The notes beneath the pieces are model-generated. The model was not told where the DNA came from, ran no database searches, and worked only from the letters and a program-made list of their open reading frames with translations. The position numbers and the translations under genes were made by a program. Source: JAAYCI01 sp964370045 (GTDB lineage Bacteria > Bacillota > Clostridia > Oscillospirales > Ruminococcaceae). Taken from it: 64,000 nucleotides of DNA. Positions 23,975-32,476 of the stretch are shown here, in pieces. Position 1 is the first letter of the stretch, and every line of letters starts with the position of its first letter. The DNA lies in NCBI GenBank assembly GCA_964370045.1, contig CAYJGZ010000010.1:1-64000 (forward strand). Reading direction: 5' to 3'.

Positions 23975-25477
23975 TTGACATCCAATTACTTTGAGGAGCT
24001 GATGGGGGAATTTGGCTGCAGTGCACACAGCGGCACTGCCATCGGCCAAACGGGAAAGTACCCATACAGCGCAATTTTGGAAAAGTCCGGCAAAAACTCG
24101 CACATTATTGTCAGCTTTTTGGTGGATGGCTCCGCACGCAAGGTGGCGAGCGAGCTTTCAAAAAAAAAGGGCAACCACACAAAGTGGAGCACCACCACCA
24201 CACAGCAGGGGCAGGGGGTGCTGATAGCGCACCTGCGCCCACCCAGCGACTTTTATGCAAAGTCGGACATGCTCGGGCTGTTTTTGGCCGCACGCACTTC
24301 GCTGTCCACCGCAGGGCTGAATGCCCCCGAAACCTGCCCACTGTGCGGCAAAAAAGAGTGTGACGTGTACGCATTTTTGGACGATGTGGCACGTGCTACA
24401 CACACCGACTGCCTTTTGAATAAGTTAGAGCTACCCGAGGCGGACACCACGCTGCCCACCTACGTGAAGGGCAACGTCTTTTTTGGCATTTTGGGCGCTG
24501 TACTGGGCGCTATACTGGGCGCACTGCCCAGCTGGGTTCAGGCGCTGAACAACCTATCCATCAACTGGATAATGTACGCATTTATCCCCATTCTGTCCGC
24601 CATGCTCTACCGCCTTTTCAGGGGCAGGGCAAACCTACTGCTGGCGGGGCTGTCCGTTCTTGCCTCCTCGTTTTTGGTGGCGTTTGCGCTGGAGCAGGTG
24701 TGGTACTGGCTTTACCTCACGCAGTCGGGCGAAAGCCTCATGTTCGAGCACACGTTTTGGCATTATATCGACAGCCACAACATCCTCATCTCCATAGGCG
24801 AAATGTGGCAGGGTCTTTTGGCGATTGTGGCAGGCTTCTTCCCGGGGGCTGTGATACTGCGCCGCTACTGCGATGCCGGCACGATTAAGCCACACCCCAT
24901 ACGGGGCGCTTACTTTGTGCGTGCGTCCGCTGTCGCCATAGGGGCGGCCATGCCCAAAAGGGCGCAAGCACCAGCCCAAAAGGACGCTCCCCCCCAAAAG
25001 CAGGCGCTGCTCACCCCACTGCCAAAGAAGGATGCGCCCGTCGACGATACGCCAGCTGCTGAAAGTACGCCCCCCAAGGCGGATATTTTGCCCGAAGAAA
25101 AGCCCCCTGCAAACACTGCCGAGGGCGCACCACCCCTATCGGAAGAAAGGGAAAGCGCCACCGACCCCGGCGCAACCGATGCGCAAAGCGCAAAGTGGGA
25201 TAGCATCAGCCGCAGAAAGCCCTCGCTCAGCGGAATGCCTGAAATCACAGCCAAGAGCAAGAGCGCAAAGAGCACCGACGCAGGCACAAAAAAGGGGAGC
25301 ACTCCGCCCAAAAAGACGGACGCTTCCAAAAGCGCAAGCAGTGCAAAAAGCGCAAATGCTCCCACCACGCAGAGCAACACAAAAAGCACAACTGCCACCA
25401 CAAGCGCAAGCAACCAAGACGACACAACTGCGCAAAGCGCCACACGCAGGGCCTCCGCCCGCAGGCGCAGAAAATAG
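23975..25477 (+). CDS. Membrane protein of unknown function with zinc-ribbon-like motif and low-complexity tail
   Basis: 500 residues from TTG 23975, which has AAGGGAGGG 7 nt upstream; the open frame reaches 23939 but without a ribosome site. Residues 1-120 form a soluble domain (TSNYFEELMGEFGC...). CPLCGKKEC (about 125-133) is a half zinc ribbon. About four membrane segments follow (GILGAVLGAILGAL to GAVILRRYC, about 165-300). The last 180 residues are low-complexity, rich in Ala, Lys, Ser, Thr and Pro, ending RRASARRRRK. I do not recognise the family. The tail is likely cytoplasmic and disordered. Confidence 0.75.
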   Translation: MTSNYFEELMGEFGCSAHSGTAIGQTGKYPYSAILEKSGKNSHIIVSFLVDGSARKVASELSKKKGNHTKWSTTTTQQGQGVLIAHLRPPSDFYAKSDMLGLFLAARTSLSTAGLNAPETCPLCGKKECDVYAFLDDVARATHTDCLLNKLELPEADTTLPTYVKGNVFFGILGAVLGAILGALPSWVQALNNLSINWIMYAFIPILSAMLYRLFRGRANLLLAGLSVLASSFLVAFALEQVWYWLYLTQSGESLMFEHTFWHYIDSHNILISIGEMWQGLLAIVAGFFPGAVILRRYCDAGTIKPHPIRGAYFVRASAVAIGAAMPKRAQAPAQKDAPPQKQALLTPLPKKDAPVDDTPAAESTPPKADILPEEKPPANTAEGAPPLSEERESATDPGATDAQSAKWDSISRRKPSLSGMPEITAKSKSAKSTDAGTKKGSTPPKKTDASKSASSAKSANAPTTQSNTKSTTATTSASNQDDTTAQSATRRASARRRRK

Positions 25478-25586
25478 AGAGTGTCCAAATGCGGTGATTT
25501 ATTTGCCATATCCCCGCCGCAGGCGGGGGATATGGCGCCTTCTTCTTGTGCTTGACGTATTCTAAATCACCTCTATGTGTTCACTC
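25478..25586 (+). mobile_element. Element A copy 7, inserted at the stop codon of the upstream gene
   Basis: GAGTGTCCAAATGCGGTG, GCCATATCCCC-GCCGCAGGC-GGGGATATGGC hairpin, right end TCTAAATCACCTCTATGTG. It is flanked by GCAGAAAATAG (25467-25477) and GCAGAAAGTAG (25587-25597), an imperfect 11-bp direct repeat. The left repeat contains the last codons and stop of the upstream gene, so the insertion may have touched the 3' end of that frame. Confidence 0.75.
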
Positions 25587-25640
25587 GCAGAAAGTAGCGC
25601 CCTACTCGCCGTTTTCACCGTCACGAAAGGAGACGCTTAA

Positions 25641-26846
25641 ATGCAACCCCCTCACAACCCACCCGAGCACAACACCCACAGCCCCACACCCGAAAGCACT
25701 GCCGCACCGCAGGCCGCTTCATCCGCAAGCACCCCATTGGACATTCCTGCAAATGGGCACAGCTCTGCAAGCGTGAACACCCCTGCCAAAGCAGACATGT
25801 TCGCAGGCAAAGTGGCAAAAACCACCCCGCCGTTTGCGCAAAAGCCACAGGGTGAAGCCGAAAGCAAAGGCCCAAGGCGAGGCGCTTTGCACCTGCCGCT
25901 CATCGCTGTTTCGCTTGCGCTGATACTGCTGGTGGCCACAACGCTCTTTTCGGTTTGGGGCTTGCAGGACAGCATAAACTCGCTTTTCGGTGTCACCACC
26001 TACAACAACACACCGCCCCAAAACAGCTTTTCGATAATTCGTGTGGTGGGTAGCATCGCAAACAGCAACACAAACTCGCTTGGCATCTCAAACCCCACCT
26101 ACAACCATTCCTCCACCCTTTCGCACATCCGCTCGCTCGCCGAAAACGAGGACAACAAGGGCATCCTTTTGTACATGGACACCCCCGGCGGCGGCGTGTA
26201 CGAGAGCGACGAGGTTTACCTTGCGCTGATGGAATACAAGGAGGAGACAGGCCGCCCCGTGTGGGCGTACATGGCGCAGACCTGCGCCTCGGGCGGCTAC
26301 TACATCACCTCTGCGGCGGACCATATCTCTGCCAACCGCATTTCCACCACAGGCTCTATCGGCGTGTACATACAAATGACCGACACAAGCGAGCTTTACG
26401 ATAAAATAGGCGTTGACACGGTGCTTATTCGCTCGGGAGACAACAAGGGCACCGGCATAAGCGGCCTGCCCATCACCTCCGAACAGCAGGAGGTATACCA
26501 GAGTATAGTGGACGAATACTACGAGCGCTTTGTGGACATCGTGGCGGATGCAAGGGGGATGAGCTACGAGCAGGCAGAGGAGCTTTCGGACGGCAGGGTA
26601 TACACCTCGACACAGGCGCTAAACAGCGGCCTTATAGACGAGATAGGCGAGTGGGAAGCGCTGGTGGAGAAATTTGAGGAAGAGACGGGCGCAACACCCT
26701 TTTACACAAACTTCTCCCGCAACAGCACCATAGGCCAGCTTTTGAGCGATGCGGGGGAGATGCTTCCGCAGGGCGAGGCGCAGGCGATTTTGGGCTATAT
26801 GTCCGAGGTGCCAAACGGCGTGCCCATGGCGCTGTACGTTCCGTAG
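25641..26846 (+). CDS. sppA: Signal peptide peptidase SppA (S49 family)
   Basis: 401 residues. A long Pro/Ser/Thr-rich N-terminal part (1-80, probably cytoplasmic) precedes one membrane helix (about 84-106) and an extracellular S49 protease domain. The nucleophile Ser217 sits in CASGGYY, and the general base Lys269 in SGDNKGTG; YMDTPGGGVYESDE is the usual strand before. It degrades leftover signal peptides. The N-terminal extension is unusual for Gram-positive SppA. RBS AAAGGAGA. Not in an operon; an element A copy precedes it and a long terminator follows. Confidence 0.93.
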   Translation: MQPPHNPPEHNTHSPTPESTAAPQAASSASTPLDIPANGHSSASVNTPAKADMFAGKVAKTTPPFAQKPQGEAESKGPRRGALHLPLIAVSLALILLVATTLFSVWGLQDSINSLFGVTTYNNTPPQNSFSIIRVVGSIANSNTNSLGISNPTYNHSSTLSHIRSLAENEDNKGILLYMDTPGGGVYESDEVYLALMEYKEETGRPVWAYMAQTCASGGYYITSAADHISANRISTTGSIGVYIQMTDTSELYDKIGVDTVLIRSGDNKGTGISGLPITSEQQEVYQSIVDEYYERFVDIVADARGMSYEQAEELSDGRVYTSTQALNSGLIDEIGEWEALVEKFEEETGATPFYTNFSRNSTIGQLLSDAGEMLPQGEAQAILGYMSEVPNGVPMALYVP

Positions 26847-26951
26847 CAGCAAGCAAAACAGCGATTTAGCAGGCAAAATCCGTGTATGCTATCTCATCTA
26901 AAAATGTCGTAAAAATACAATTTTATTCCTCAAAAAATACGTCGATTTTGT

Positions 26952-27035
26952 GGCGTGAACAAAAGCGTAGGTTTTATTTTTTGGTATATCCCCCGCCTGC
27001 GGCGGGGGATATACCGCTTTTTTAGCACTTGGTGT
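26952..27035 (+). mobile_element. Element A copy 8 (GC-hairpin form, decayed right end)
   Basis: GGCGTGAACAAAAGCGTAGG, TTTTTTGGTATATCC, CCCGCCTGCGGCGGG palindrome, GGATATACCGC; right end blurred. It lies in the gap 26847-27191, which otherwise holds the terminator at 27092-27149 and no gene. Confidence 0.6.
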
Positions 27036-27091
27036 GTGGCATTTTTCCTCTAAATTATTTTTACTCATCAGCTACCCTACTTTATTCCTCA

Positions 27092-27149
27092 AAAAATACC
27101 GCATAATTCCGAGCGCACACAAAAGGCATCGGAATTATGCGGTATTTTT
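27092..27149. terminator. Bidirectional terminator between convergent genes
   Basis: A perfect 21-bp stem (AAAAATACCGCATAATTCCGA paired with its complement) around a 16-nt loop, with A- and T-runs built into the arms. It serves sppA (plus) and the membrane gene at 27192 (minus). Confidence 0.9.
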
Positions 27150-27191
27150 AATTGTTCAATTTATGCGCAGGGTATTTTTAGAACAAACCCT

Positions 27192-28610
27192 CTACCCGTA
27201 AAATACGCTTAGCCTGCTAACAAGGCGCACCGTGTTAAAGCCTACTAAGCAGAGCACCGCCACCAAAAGCGGCGCAGGCATTTTTTTCCTCACAAGCCCC
27301 AGCATTATTATCACCAGCAAAACGCCGGCGACAAACAGCGTGCGCTCGCCCGAAAAGTAGAGCGTCGGCGAAAGCACCATCACCGCCAGCGTGCACAGCG
27401 CCGCAAAAAGCCCCAGCGCATAGGCGGCGTTTTTGCAAAAAAGCAGGTAGAAAATCCCCGCCAAAAACAGCGTCCAGTAGGCATAGGGCAAAAGTGTTTG
27501 AACAACATACAAAACACCCTGCGAGACATCCAGCTCGTGCAGGTATCCCAGCGTAAAAAGGTACTCTATCCTTGTGGGAAAGCTTATTAGCACCGAAACG
27601 CACAGCAGTGCCAAAAGCGGATATTTCAGCCCTCTGCCTATTTTTGCACAGCGTGGCGGTTTTTGCTTGAGCAGGCTATTTTGCGCTGATGTGCCGTAGT
27701 ATTTTGCGTGCCAGCTCAGCGCAAAAACAAGCAGTAGCACAAGATACAGCGAAAAAAACATTGCGCTGTACATCCAGTTGACCCCGCGCAGTATGCGCTC
27801 GCCTGCGGACATATCCGCAAAGGAAGTGCCGAATATATCGCTAAATACCTGCGCCTCGTGCGCATAGCGCACGCCGCCGCCCGGCGCTAACATCATCACC
27901 AAAAACGATGCCGCCACACACGCAAATATAATCAGGTGCTTTGCCGCAATGCGCTTTTTCACAAAAAAGTGCTCTGCGAGTATCAGCGCCATAAAGCCCA
28001 AAAGGCAGGCGCTTAGCTGCTCGTTGCACATTCCCACAAACAGCGCCGCCAAAATGCGCAGAACAAAAAGGCTAACCTGCGCTTGCTTTTGTGGGGGTAT
28101 CGGCTCGCCGCCTGTTTTTCGCCGCATGTCCAAAAACGGCATTATCACAAACATCCCCACCGCCACAGGCCACAAATAGTAAAGGCTACCCGTTGCCCAA
28201 AAAACGGCATAGTCCAAAACGCCGGGCCCCAGCGCAAACAGAAAAAGCAACGCTATGAGGATATTTTTAAGGCTGACTTTTGTGCAAAACACCCTTGCCG
28301 CACCGTAGCAAAGCGCTATTATCACAAGTGGGTTTAGTATCTTCCACAGCGCAAAGCCCTGCCCCAAAAGCAGCCAGCACAGCGCATTCGAGCCGATGCG
28401 CCCCGACCACGTCATGTAAAAGTCGCCAAGAAAGGAAAAAAGCCCCATCTCCTGCGCACGCTGCATGTACACAATATCGTCCGAGTATGGCTGAATGGGC
28501 AGGTGCATCAAAAACAGCACCAGCCAGCACGCAAATAATGCCGCCGCAAGCAGCCATGGCTCGCGGTGGCTTTTCCCGAATATTCCGAATATGTTTTTTG
28601 CTTTAAGCAT
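27192..28610 (-). CDS. Polytopic membrane protein, DUF6056-like
   Basis: 472 residues with about 12 membrane helices. Near the N-terminus, after helix 1, is SDDIVYMQRA...WSGRIGSNA: an acidic DD motif and an aromatic-Ser-Gly-Arg motif in the first extracellular loop, the arrangement seen in GT-C glycosyltransferases and in DUF6056 proteins. This suggests sugar transfer from a lipid-linked donor outside the cell, but it is unproven. It is convergent with sppA. The ribosome site is poor, and the upstream spacer 28611-28805 is AT-rich with three CGAGTTA repeats (about 28714, 28724, 28755). Confidence 0.7.
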   Translation of the reverse strand: MLKAKNIFGIFGKSHREPWLLAAALFACWLVLFLMHLPIQPYSDDIVYMQRAQEMGLFSFLGDFYMTWSGRIGSNALCWLLLGQGFALWKILNPLVIIALCYGAARVFCTKVSLKNILIALLFLFALGPGVLDYAVFWATGSLYYLWPVAVGMFVIMPFLDMRRKTGGEPIPPQKQAQVSLFVLRILAALFVGMCNEQLSACLLGFMALILAEHFFVKKRIAAKHLIIFACVAASFLVMMLAPGGGVRYAHEAQVFSDIFGTSFADMSAGERILRGVNWMYSAMFFSLYLVLLLVFALSWHAKYYGTSAQNSLLKQKPPRCAKIGRGLKYPLLALLCVSVLISFPTRIEYLFTLGYLHELDVSQGVLYVVQTLLPYAYWTLFLAGIFYLLFCKNAAYALGLFAALCTLAVMVLSPTLYFSGERTLFVAGVLLVIIMLGLVRKKMPAPLLVAVLCLVGFNTVRLVSRLSVFYG

Positions 28611-28805
28611 ACAAATTCATACTATCACACTTTTTCTGGTTTTTCACAGCCGCACATTCTCACTGCGTTAATAACAACTCTACTTATTTTAATGAAATCA
28701 GTCAAGAGAAATTCGAGTTATTTTCGAGTTAATTGTGGTTTGCCGTAAATTTGTCGAGTTATTTTAATTTATTCTGCTAAAATTTCTATTTAATAAAAAC
28801 AATTC

Positions 28806-29454
28806 CCCCTGCCGCACATCACACACGACAGGGGGGATTGTGAATATATTAGGGTGTAGCTATGGGCACCTCCACGGAAATGTTAGAGCCGTAGGTGGAG
28901 TCCCTTGCGGTGATGGCAGGCGGCGATGTGATGCCACTGCCATAATTAACCGTAAATCGGATAATTCCGCTTGAGTCTGTTGTGGCAGTGCCCTGAAGGC
29001 GGCTTACTCCGGGGAGTAAATGCGTGCTAAGGCCGCTCACATCACTCGGGTTAAACACATCATTGATGCCAAACGTAACCGACACACCTGCCAAGTCCAC
29101 ACCAAGGTCATAAGCAACCGAAACCCTTCCGCCTGTCAGGCTTAGGCTTCCGCTTGTTGTAAGCGTGGGCTGGAATACTGTCAACTTCGCCCTGTTGCTC
29201 ATCGCCGTAGCACCGAGCGAATCAGTGACCTCACAGGTGTAGTAATGTTCTCCTGTGTTCAAGCCACTTGGTGTGTAGCTTGGAGTGTTTGCGCCACTAA
29301 TTGGCTGTGAAGTGCCGTCTGCAATATGGTAGGTAAACCATTGGTAGGACAAGGTGGCGGTGGAGACGCTACTGTGTGCGGTGGTGGTAAGGGTAGGCCA
29401 TGTGGTGCTGTTTACCCAAGCGGCACTGTCCTGCGGCTGGCCTGTTATTGTGAT
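28806..29454 (-). repeat. Inverted repeat copy 1 (about 649 bp), paired with 34193-34841
   Basis: This segment appears identical to the reverse complement of 34193-34841 wherever I compared it, including the terminator hairpin downstream of the coding part. The two copies lie about 4.7 kb apart in opposite orientation, and could recombine to invert the region holding the SnoaL-like pair and lgt. Confidence 0.85.
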
Positions 29455-29640
29455 GACGCTCTGCGGCGGTGTTACCGTCAACTCATCTGCCGCTTCACCC
29501 ACCTCATAGGTGGCACTGTTCATCACTTGGTCGCCCACTTCGCTTGCAAACACACGCACAGCAAGCGAAGTGCTAATGAGCATAAAGCTTAAAATAGCAA
29601 TAGCTATAAGGTAGCCTTTCTTTTGTTGCTTTGTTATGTT
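28849..29640 (-). pseudogene. Start-less short copy of the Ig-repeat secreted protein
   Basis: In frame it encodes NITKQQKKGYLIAIAILSFM..., the same signal peptide as the gene at 32477, then NSATYEVGEAADELTV joined directly to the last Ig domain and the C-terminal domain (TPPQSVITITGQPQD... to ...VEVPIATP). The middle (about 480 residues of the long protein) is absent. The normal start is gone: an in-frame TAG stands just before the codon for N of NITK, and there is no ribosome site. The first ATG lies inside the signal peptide. The leader differs at many residues from the long gene while the 3' part looks identical, so it is a diverged paralogue with a recently copied 3' end. Confidence 0.75.
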
Positions 29641-29775
29641 CTAAAAAGTCATAAAAATACCCATTTTTGTGTATTTTGTGGCAGTATAGCATTTTCACCG
29701 TTTTTTGTCCATATAATGAAAAAGTAGGAGCGTAAAGAAAATAAAGAACAGTCACCACACTATATTCAGCTATCT

Positions 29776-29988
29776 AAAATGTCCATATTAGTGCAGGAAT
29801 AGTCTATTGCCGTAGGGCGAAATTCTCCGTGTTCGTGCTTGTTCACTTGTGTTCTTTTTGCGTATGTGCGTTTATTATACACGCCGTCATCAAAGGTTCA
29901 ACACTTTTCACACTTTTCTGTTTCACCCCTCGCAAAATGTCCATATTGACACAAAAATAGTCTATTCTCACAGGGTGAAATATCACGC
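29776..29988 (+). repeat. Pair of 55-bp direct repeats upstream of the SnoaL-like genes
   Basis: Copies at 29776-29830 and 29934-29988 share AAAATGTCCATATT, AATAGTCTATT and AGGG(T/C)GAAAT, 158 bp apart. A third TGTCCATAT is at about 29706. Each copy is followed within 10-50 bp by a -10-like TATA(C/T) sequence, the second being TATACT at 29997-30002. They may be activator or repressor sites for the genes at 30090. The rest of 29641-30089 is AT-rich with no gene. Confidence 0.55.
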
Positions 29989-30089
29989 AGCTGTGCTATA
30001 CTGTCAGCAGTGGCTTAGCACCTGCGATGTCACCGCTTTGTGCGTCGGGGTGCGGCGTCTTAATCTTATAATGAAGAGAGGTTGCAAAA

Positions 30090-30659
30090 ATGGACGATAG
30101 GCAACGCCAGCTGTACTTGGAGGACAGAAACCGTTGTGTGGATTTTGTCAACACCTGCCAGCTTCAAACACCGGACGAGGTATCCCGCCTGTTTGAGGAC
30201 TACACCCGCACGCTGTGGGATTTTAAGCTTGTGGGGCGTATTCACGACCTTTACAGCGACAATATTGTCATAAACCGTGAGGGCGGCCACGACCTTAAAG
30301 GCTCGGAGCAGGTGGTGACCGACACGCTCCAGCTGATGTCCGCCTTTCCCGATTTGAAGCTGAAATTTATCGACATTTTTTCGGAGGGCAACCCCGAGGA
30401 CGGCTACAGCTTTGGCCAGGCCATCTACTTTGACGGCACAAACACAGGCTACAGCAAGTACGGCCCGCCCACAGGCAAGTCGCTGTGCGAAAATGACATC
30501 TGCGTGGGGCTGTGCGAGTGCCGTGTGGAAAAGGTGGACGGCCGCTGGAAGATTGTGGAGGAGTGGGTAACTCGCTCGCAGGAGCTTATCACCGCAACAC
30601 AGACACTGGATGCGCCCAAAGAGGAAGTAGTAGCAGAGGAGGCGGAGCAATCATGCTAA
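30090..30659 (+). CDS. SnoaL-like (NTF2-fold) protein, first of a pair
   Basis: 189 residues, soluble. Helical start (MDDRQRQLYLEDRNRCVDFVNTC), then a curved sheet with LVGRIHDLYSDNIVI, AFPDLKLKFIDIF and KVDGRWKIVEEW, the pattern of the SnoaL/polyketide-cyclase-like NTF2 fold. Such domains bind small molecules or catalyse isomerisation or hydrolysis; no specific reaction can be given. Acidic C-terminal tail EEVVAEEAEQSC. RBS AGAGAGG. The stop overlaps the start of the next, related gene by 7 bp. Confidence 0.75.
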   Translation: MDDRQRQLYLEDRNRCVDFVNTCQLQTPDEVSRLFEDYTRTLWDFKLVGRIHDLYSDNIVINREGGHDLKGSEQVVTDTLQLMSAFPDLKLKFIDIFSEGNPEDGYSFGQAIYFDGTNTGYSKYGPPTGKSLCENDICVGLCECRVEKVDGRWKIVEEWVTRSQELITATQTLDAPKEEVVAEEAEQSC

Positions 30660-31138
30660 AAGCGGATATGTTGCACGACGAAATTATGGACCTATGCGGC
30701 AAAATAGAAAACGTGGAGCTGAATAGCCGCGACGACGTGGAGGCCTTTGTGCGCAGCTTCACAAAGCTCACCTACGACCACTGCATGTTCGGCCTTATGC
30801 ACGACTACTATGTGTACGATGTAGAGGTACTGCGTGAAAACGCCCTGCGCCTTCGTGGCGTGGAGGAGGTTATCGCCGACAGGCAGGCGCTTTTGGCGGC
30901 ATACCCAAACCTTAAAACAAACGTACAGCAGGTAATTGTTGCGCCGGACAAAAAGGGCGGCTTTAAGGTGTTCCGCAGAATGTACCTCACCGGCACAAAC
31001 ACAGGCCCCAGCAAAAAAGGCCCCGCAACGGGCGAAGAGCTGGGCGACACCAACCTTGCGCTGTCCATGTTCTACCTCTCAAAAATTGACGGCAGCTGGC
31101 GCATCACGTACGAGATGGACATGCGCACCACACGCTGA
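30653..31138 (+). CDS. SnoaL-like (NTF2-fold) protein, second of a pair
   Basis: 161 residues from ATG 30653, with GAGGAGGCGGAG upstream inside the preceding gene. It aligns with its neighbour over the central part: GTNTGPSKKGPATGEELGDT here versus GTNTGYSKYGPPTGKSLCEN there, followed by KIDGSWRITYEM versus KVDGRWKIVEEW. The pair is therefore an in-place duplication, translationally coupled, and may form a heterodimer, as NTF2-fold proteins usually dimerise. Function unknown. The frame is open upstream to 30512, but that part overlaps the first gene and is not used. Confidence 0.75.
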   Translation: MLKADMLHDEIMDLCGKIENVELNSRDDVEAFVRSFTKLTYDHCMFGLMHDYYVYDVEVLRENALRLRGVEEVIADRQALLAAYPNLKTNVQQVIVAPDKKGGFKVFRRMYLTGTNTGPSKKGPATGEELGDTNLALSMFYLSKIDGSWRITYEMDMRTTR

Positions 31139-31203
31139 TTTTTTTGTAGATGGAGCATCACCTACATTATATATAGGATATATAAACAAAAACATATATA
31201 AAC

Positions 31204-31236
31204 AAAAAGCGAGCCGCTTGTGTGGCTCGCTTTTTT
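31204..31236 (+). terminator. Terminator after the SnoaL-like pair
   Basis: Stem AAAAAGCGAGCC / GGCTCGCTTTTTT with an 8-nt loop. Symmetric runs suggest it also ends lgt transcripts from the other side. Confidence 0.9.
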
Positions 31237-31273
31237 GGTGGGGTGAAAAAAATAAAGAGCTTTCGTCAAATCC

Positions 31274-32062
31274 CTACGCCGTCCGCCCTCTCTTCACATG
31301 CCTCCACACATAGCTTGCGCCCACCGCCGCAAGCGTTATGAGCGCAATAATCTGCGAGGTGGACAAGACACCACCGTACACCCCGCGAGCGATGTCTCCG
31401 CGCCAAAATTCTATTGTGAAGCGGAACAAGGAATAGCTTAAAAGATATATTTTGAACAAATGCGGTTTGAGTGCATCCTTTTTTTGTAAAAACACCAGTA
31501 TCACAAACAACAATATATTAAAGCACACTTCTATCAGCTGTGTTGGCACACGTGCCACGTCCCCGCCGTTCATGAATAGAGGGAAAGACGTGCCCGGCAT
31601 CGGCACACCATAGCAGCACCCTGCCAAAAAGCAGCCGGTGCGCCCAAACATATGAAAAAGCGGTGCTGCGGGCGTAAACATCCACACATAATATGATGTG
31701 TCCATCTTGCTCGCTTTTGTGTATATGTACAATGCTAAAAATCCGCCGTACAGGCCACCGTAAAACACCTGTCCTCTGAAAAGATTCCTCATGCCATAAA
31801 GCAAAATACTAAAATCACCATAGGCATTGTATTCTTTTATGATTAAGAACAGCCTGTCTATATTGACAATAGCATACACGATGCGTCCGCCAAGTAAAAC
31901 GCCTATTATGACAAACAGAAATATCAGGATAACATCGTGCATACTTTGTTTTTCACGCTTTGCCATAAAAATGGCAAAAATACCCGCCGCAACGATTCCT
32001 ATACCCGCCATGAGAGCATAGCTTGCAATTTCAACACCAAAAATAGCGATTCTCGGGCTCAT
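31274..32062 (-). CDS. lgt: Prolipoprotein diacylglyceryl transferase
   Basis: 262 residues, seven membrane helices. Attaches diacylglycerol to the lipobox cysteine of pre-lipoproteins (such as the zinc-binding lipoprotein at the window start). Family motifs: GGRIVY, GQVFYGGLYGG, the signature HMFGRTGCFLAGCCYG and EFWRGD. RBS GAGGTGAAAAGGT. It lies tail-to-tail with the SnoaL-like pair and inside the segment bounded by the 649-bp inverted repeats. Confidence 0.95.
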   Translation of the reverse strand: MSPRIAIFGVEIASYALMAGIGIVAAGIFAIFMAKREKQSMHDVILIFLFVIIGVLLGGRIVYAIVNIDRLFLIIKEYNAYGDFSILLYGMRNLFRGQVFYGGLYGGFLALYIYTKASKMDTSYYVWMFTPAAPLFHMFGRTGCFLAGCCYGVPMPGTSFPLFMNGGDVARVPTQLIEVCFNILLFVILVFLQKKDALKPHLFKIYLLSYSLFRFTIEFWRGDIARGVYGGVLSTSQIIALITLAAVGASYVWRHVKRGRTA

Positions 32063-32167
32063 ACCTTTTCACCTCGAAAGTAGAGTAACGATTAGATAGT
32101 TATTATACCACAAAAGACGCACAAAAGCAGAACTTACAAACAGAGTAATGATTTGTGCCAAAAAACA

Positions 32168-32393
32168 GGGAGTGGACAAATAGAGGTGATTTAGAATACG
32201 TTAAGCGAGAGAAGAAGGCGGTATATCCCCCCTCCTCATATGGATGTATAATTTAATTAAACAGCCATATCAAGGTTCTGACAAGGCTTTAAGAGTGGAG
32301 ATTTGCGTAGCAAATACTACTTGTGCCTTGTTAGGTTCTTCCGGAAAGGGAGGATATACCAAAAAACTAAATCACTGCGTTTGGACACTCCCC
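32168..32393 (-). mobile_element. Element A copy 9 (long form)
   Basis: 226 bp from GGGAGTGGACAAATAGAGG to GCGTTTGGACACTCCC, the clearest copy. Right-type arm (GTGATTTAGAATACGTTAAG), inner TATATCC/GGATATA arms, and the 120-bp insert with its own nested pairing (ACAAGGC/GCCTTGT around ATTTGC-GTA-GCAAAT). The 7-bp direct repeat AAAAACA flanks it exactly (32161-32167, 32394-32400). It sits in the 32063-32476 gap, 84 bp upstream of the Ig-repeat gene. Confidence 0.85.
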
Positions 32394-32476
32394 AAAAACA
32401 AAAAAAGATGGAAATGAGAAAAAAATGTGATATACTTAATGCACATCGCAAGTATGAATTGGGGGAGGGAATATAC

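Noticed and set aside
25546..25776. Open frame starting MCLTYSKSPLCVHS, also seen at 37314 as the upstream part of ktrB
   Set aside because: The beginning is the translated right end of element A.
30512..30652. Upstream extension of the second SnoaL-like gene
   Set aside because: It overlaps the first gene by 148 bases and lacks a ribosome site; ATG 30653 has a strong one.
29584..32062. Phase-variable promoter inversion between the 649-bp repeats
   Set aside because: Recombination is possible, but both genes would keep their own promoters and swap only identical 3' ends, so no on/off switch follows directly.
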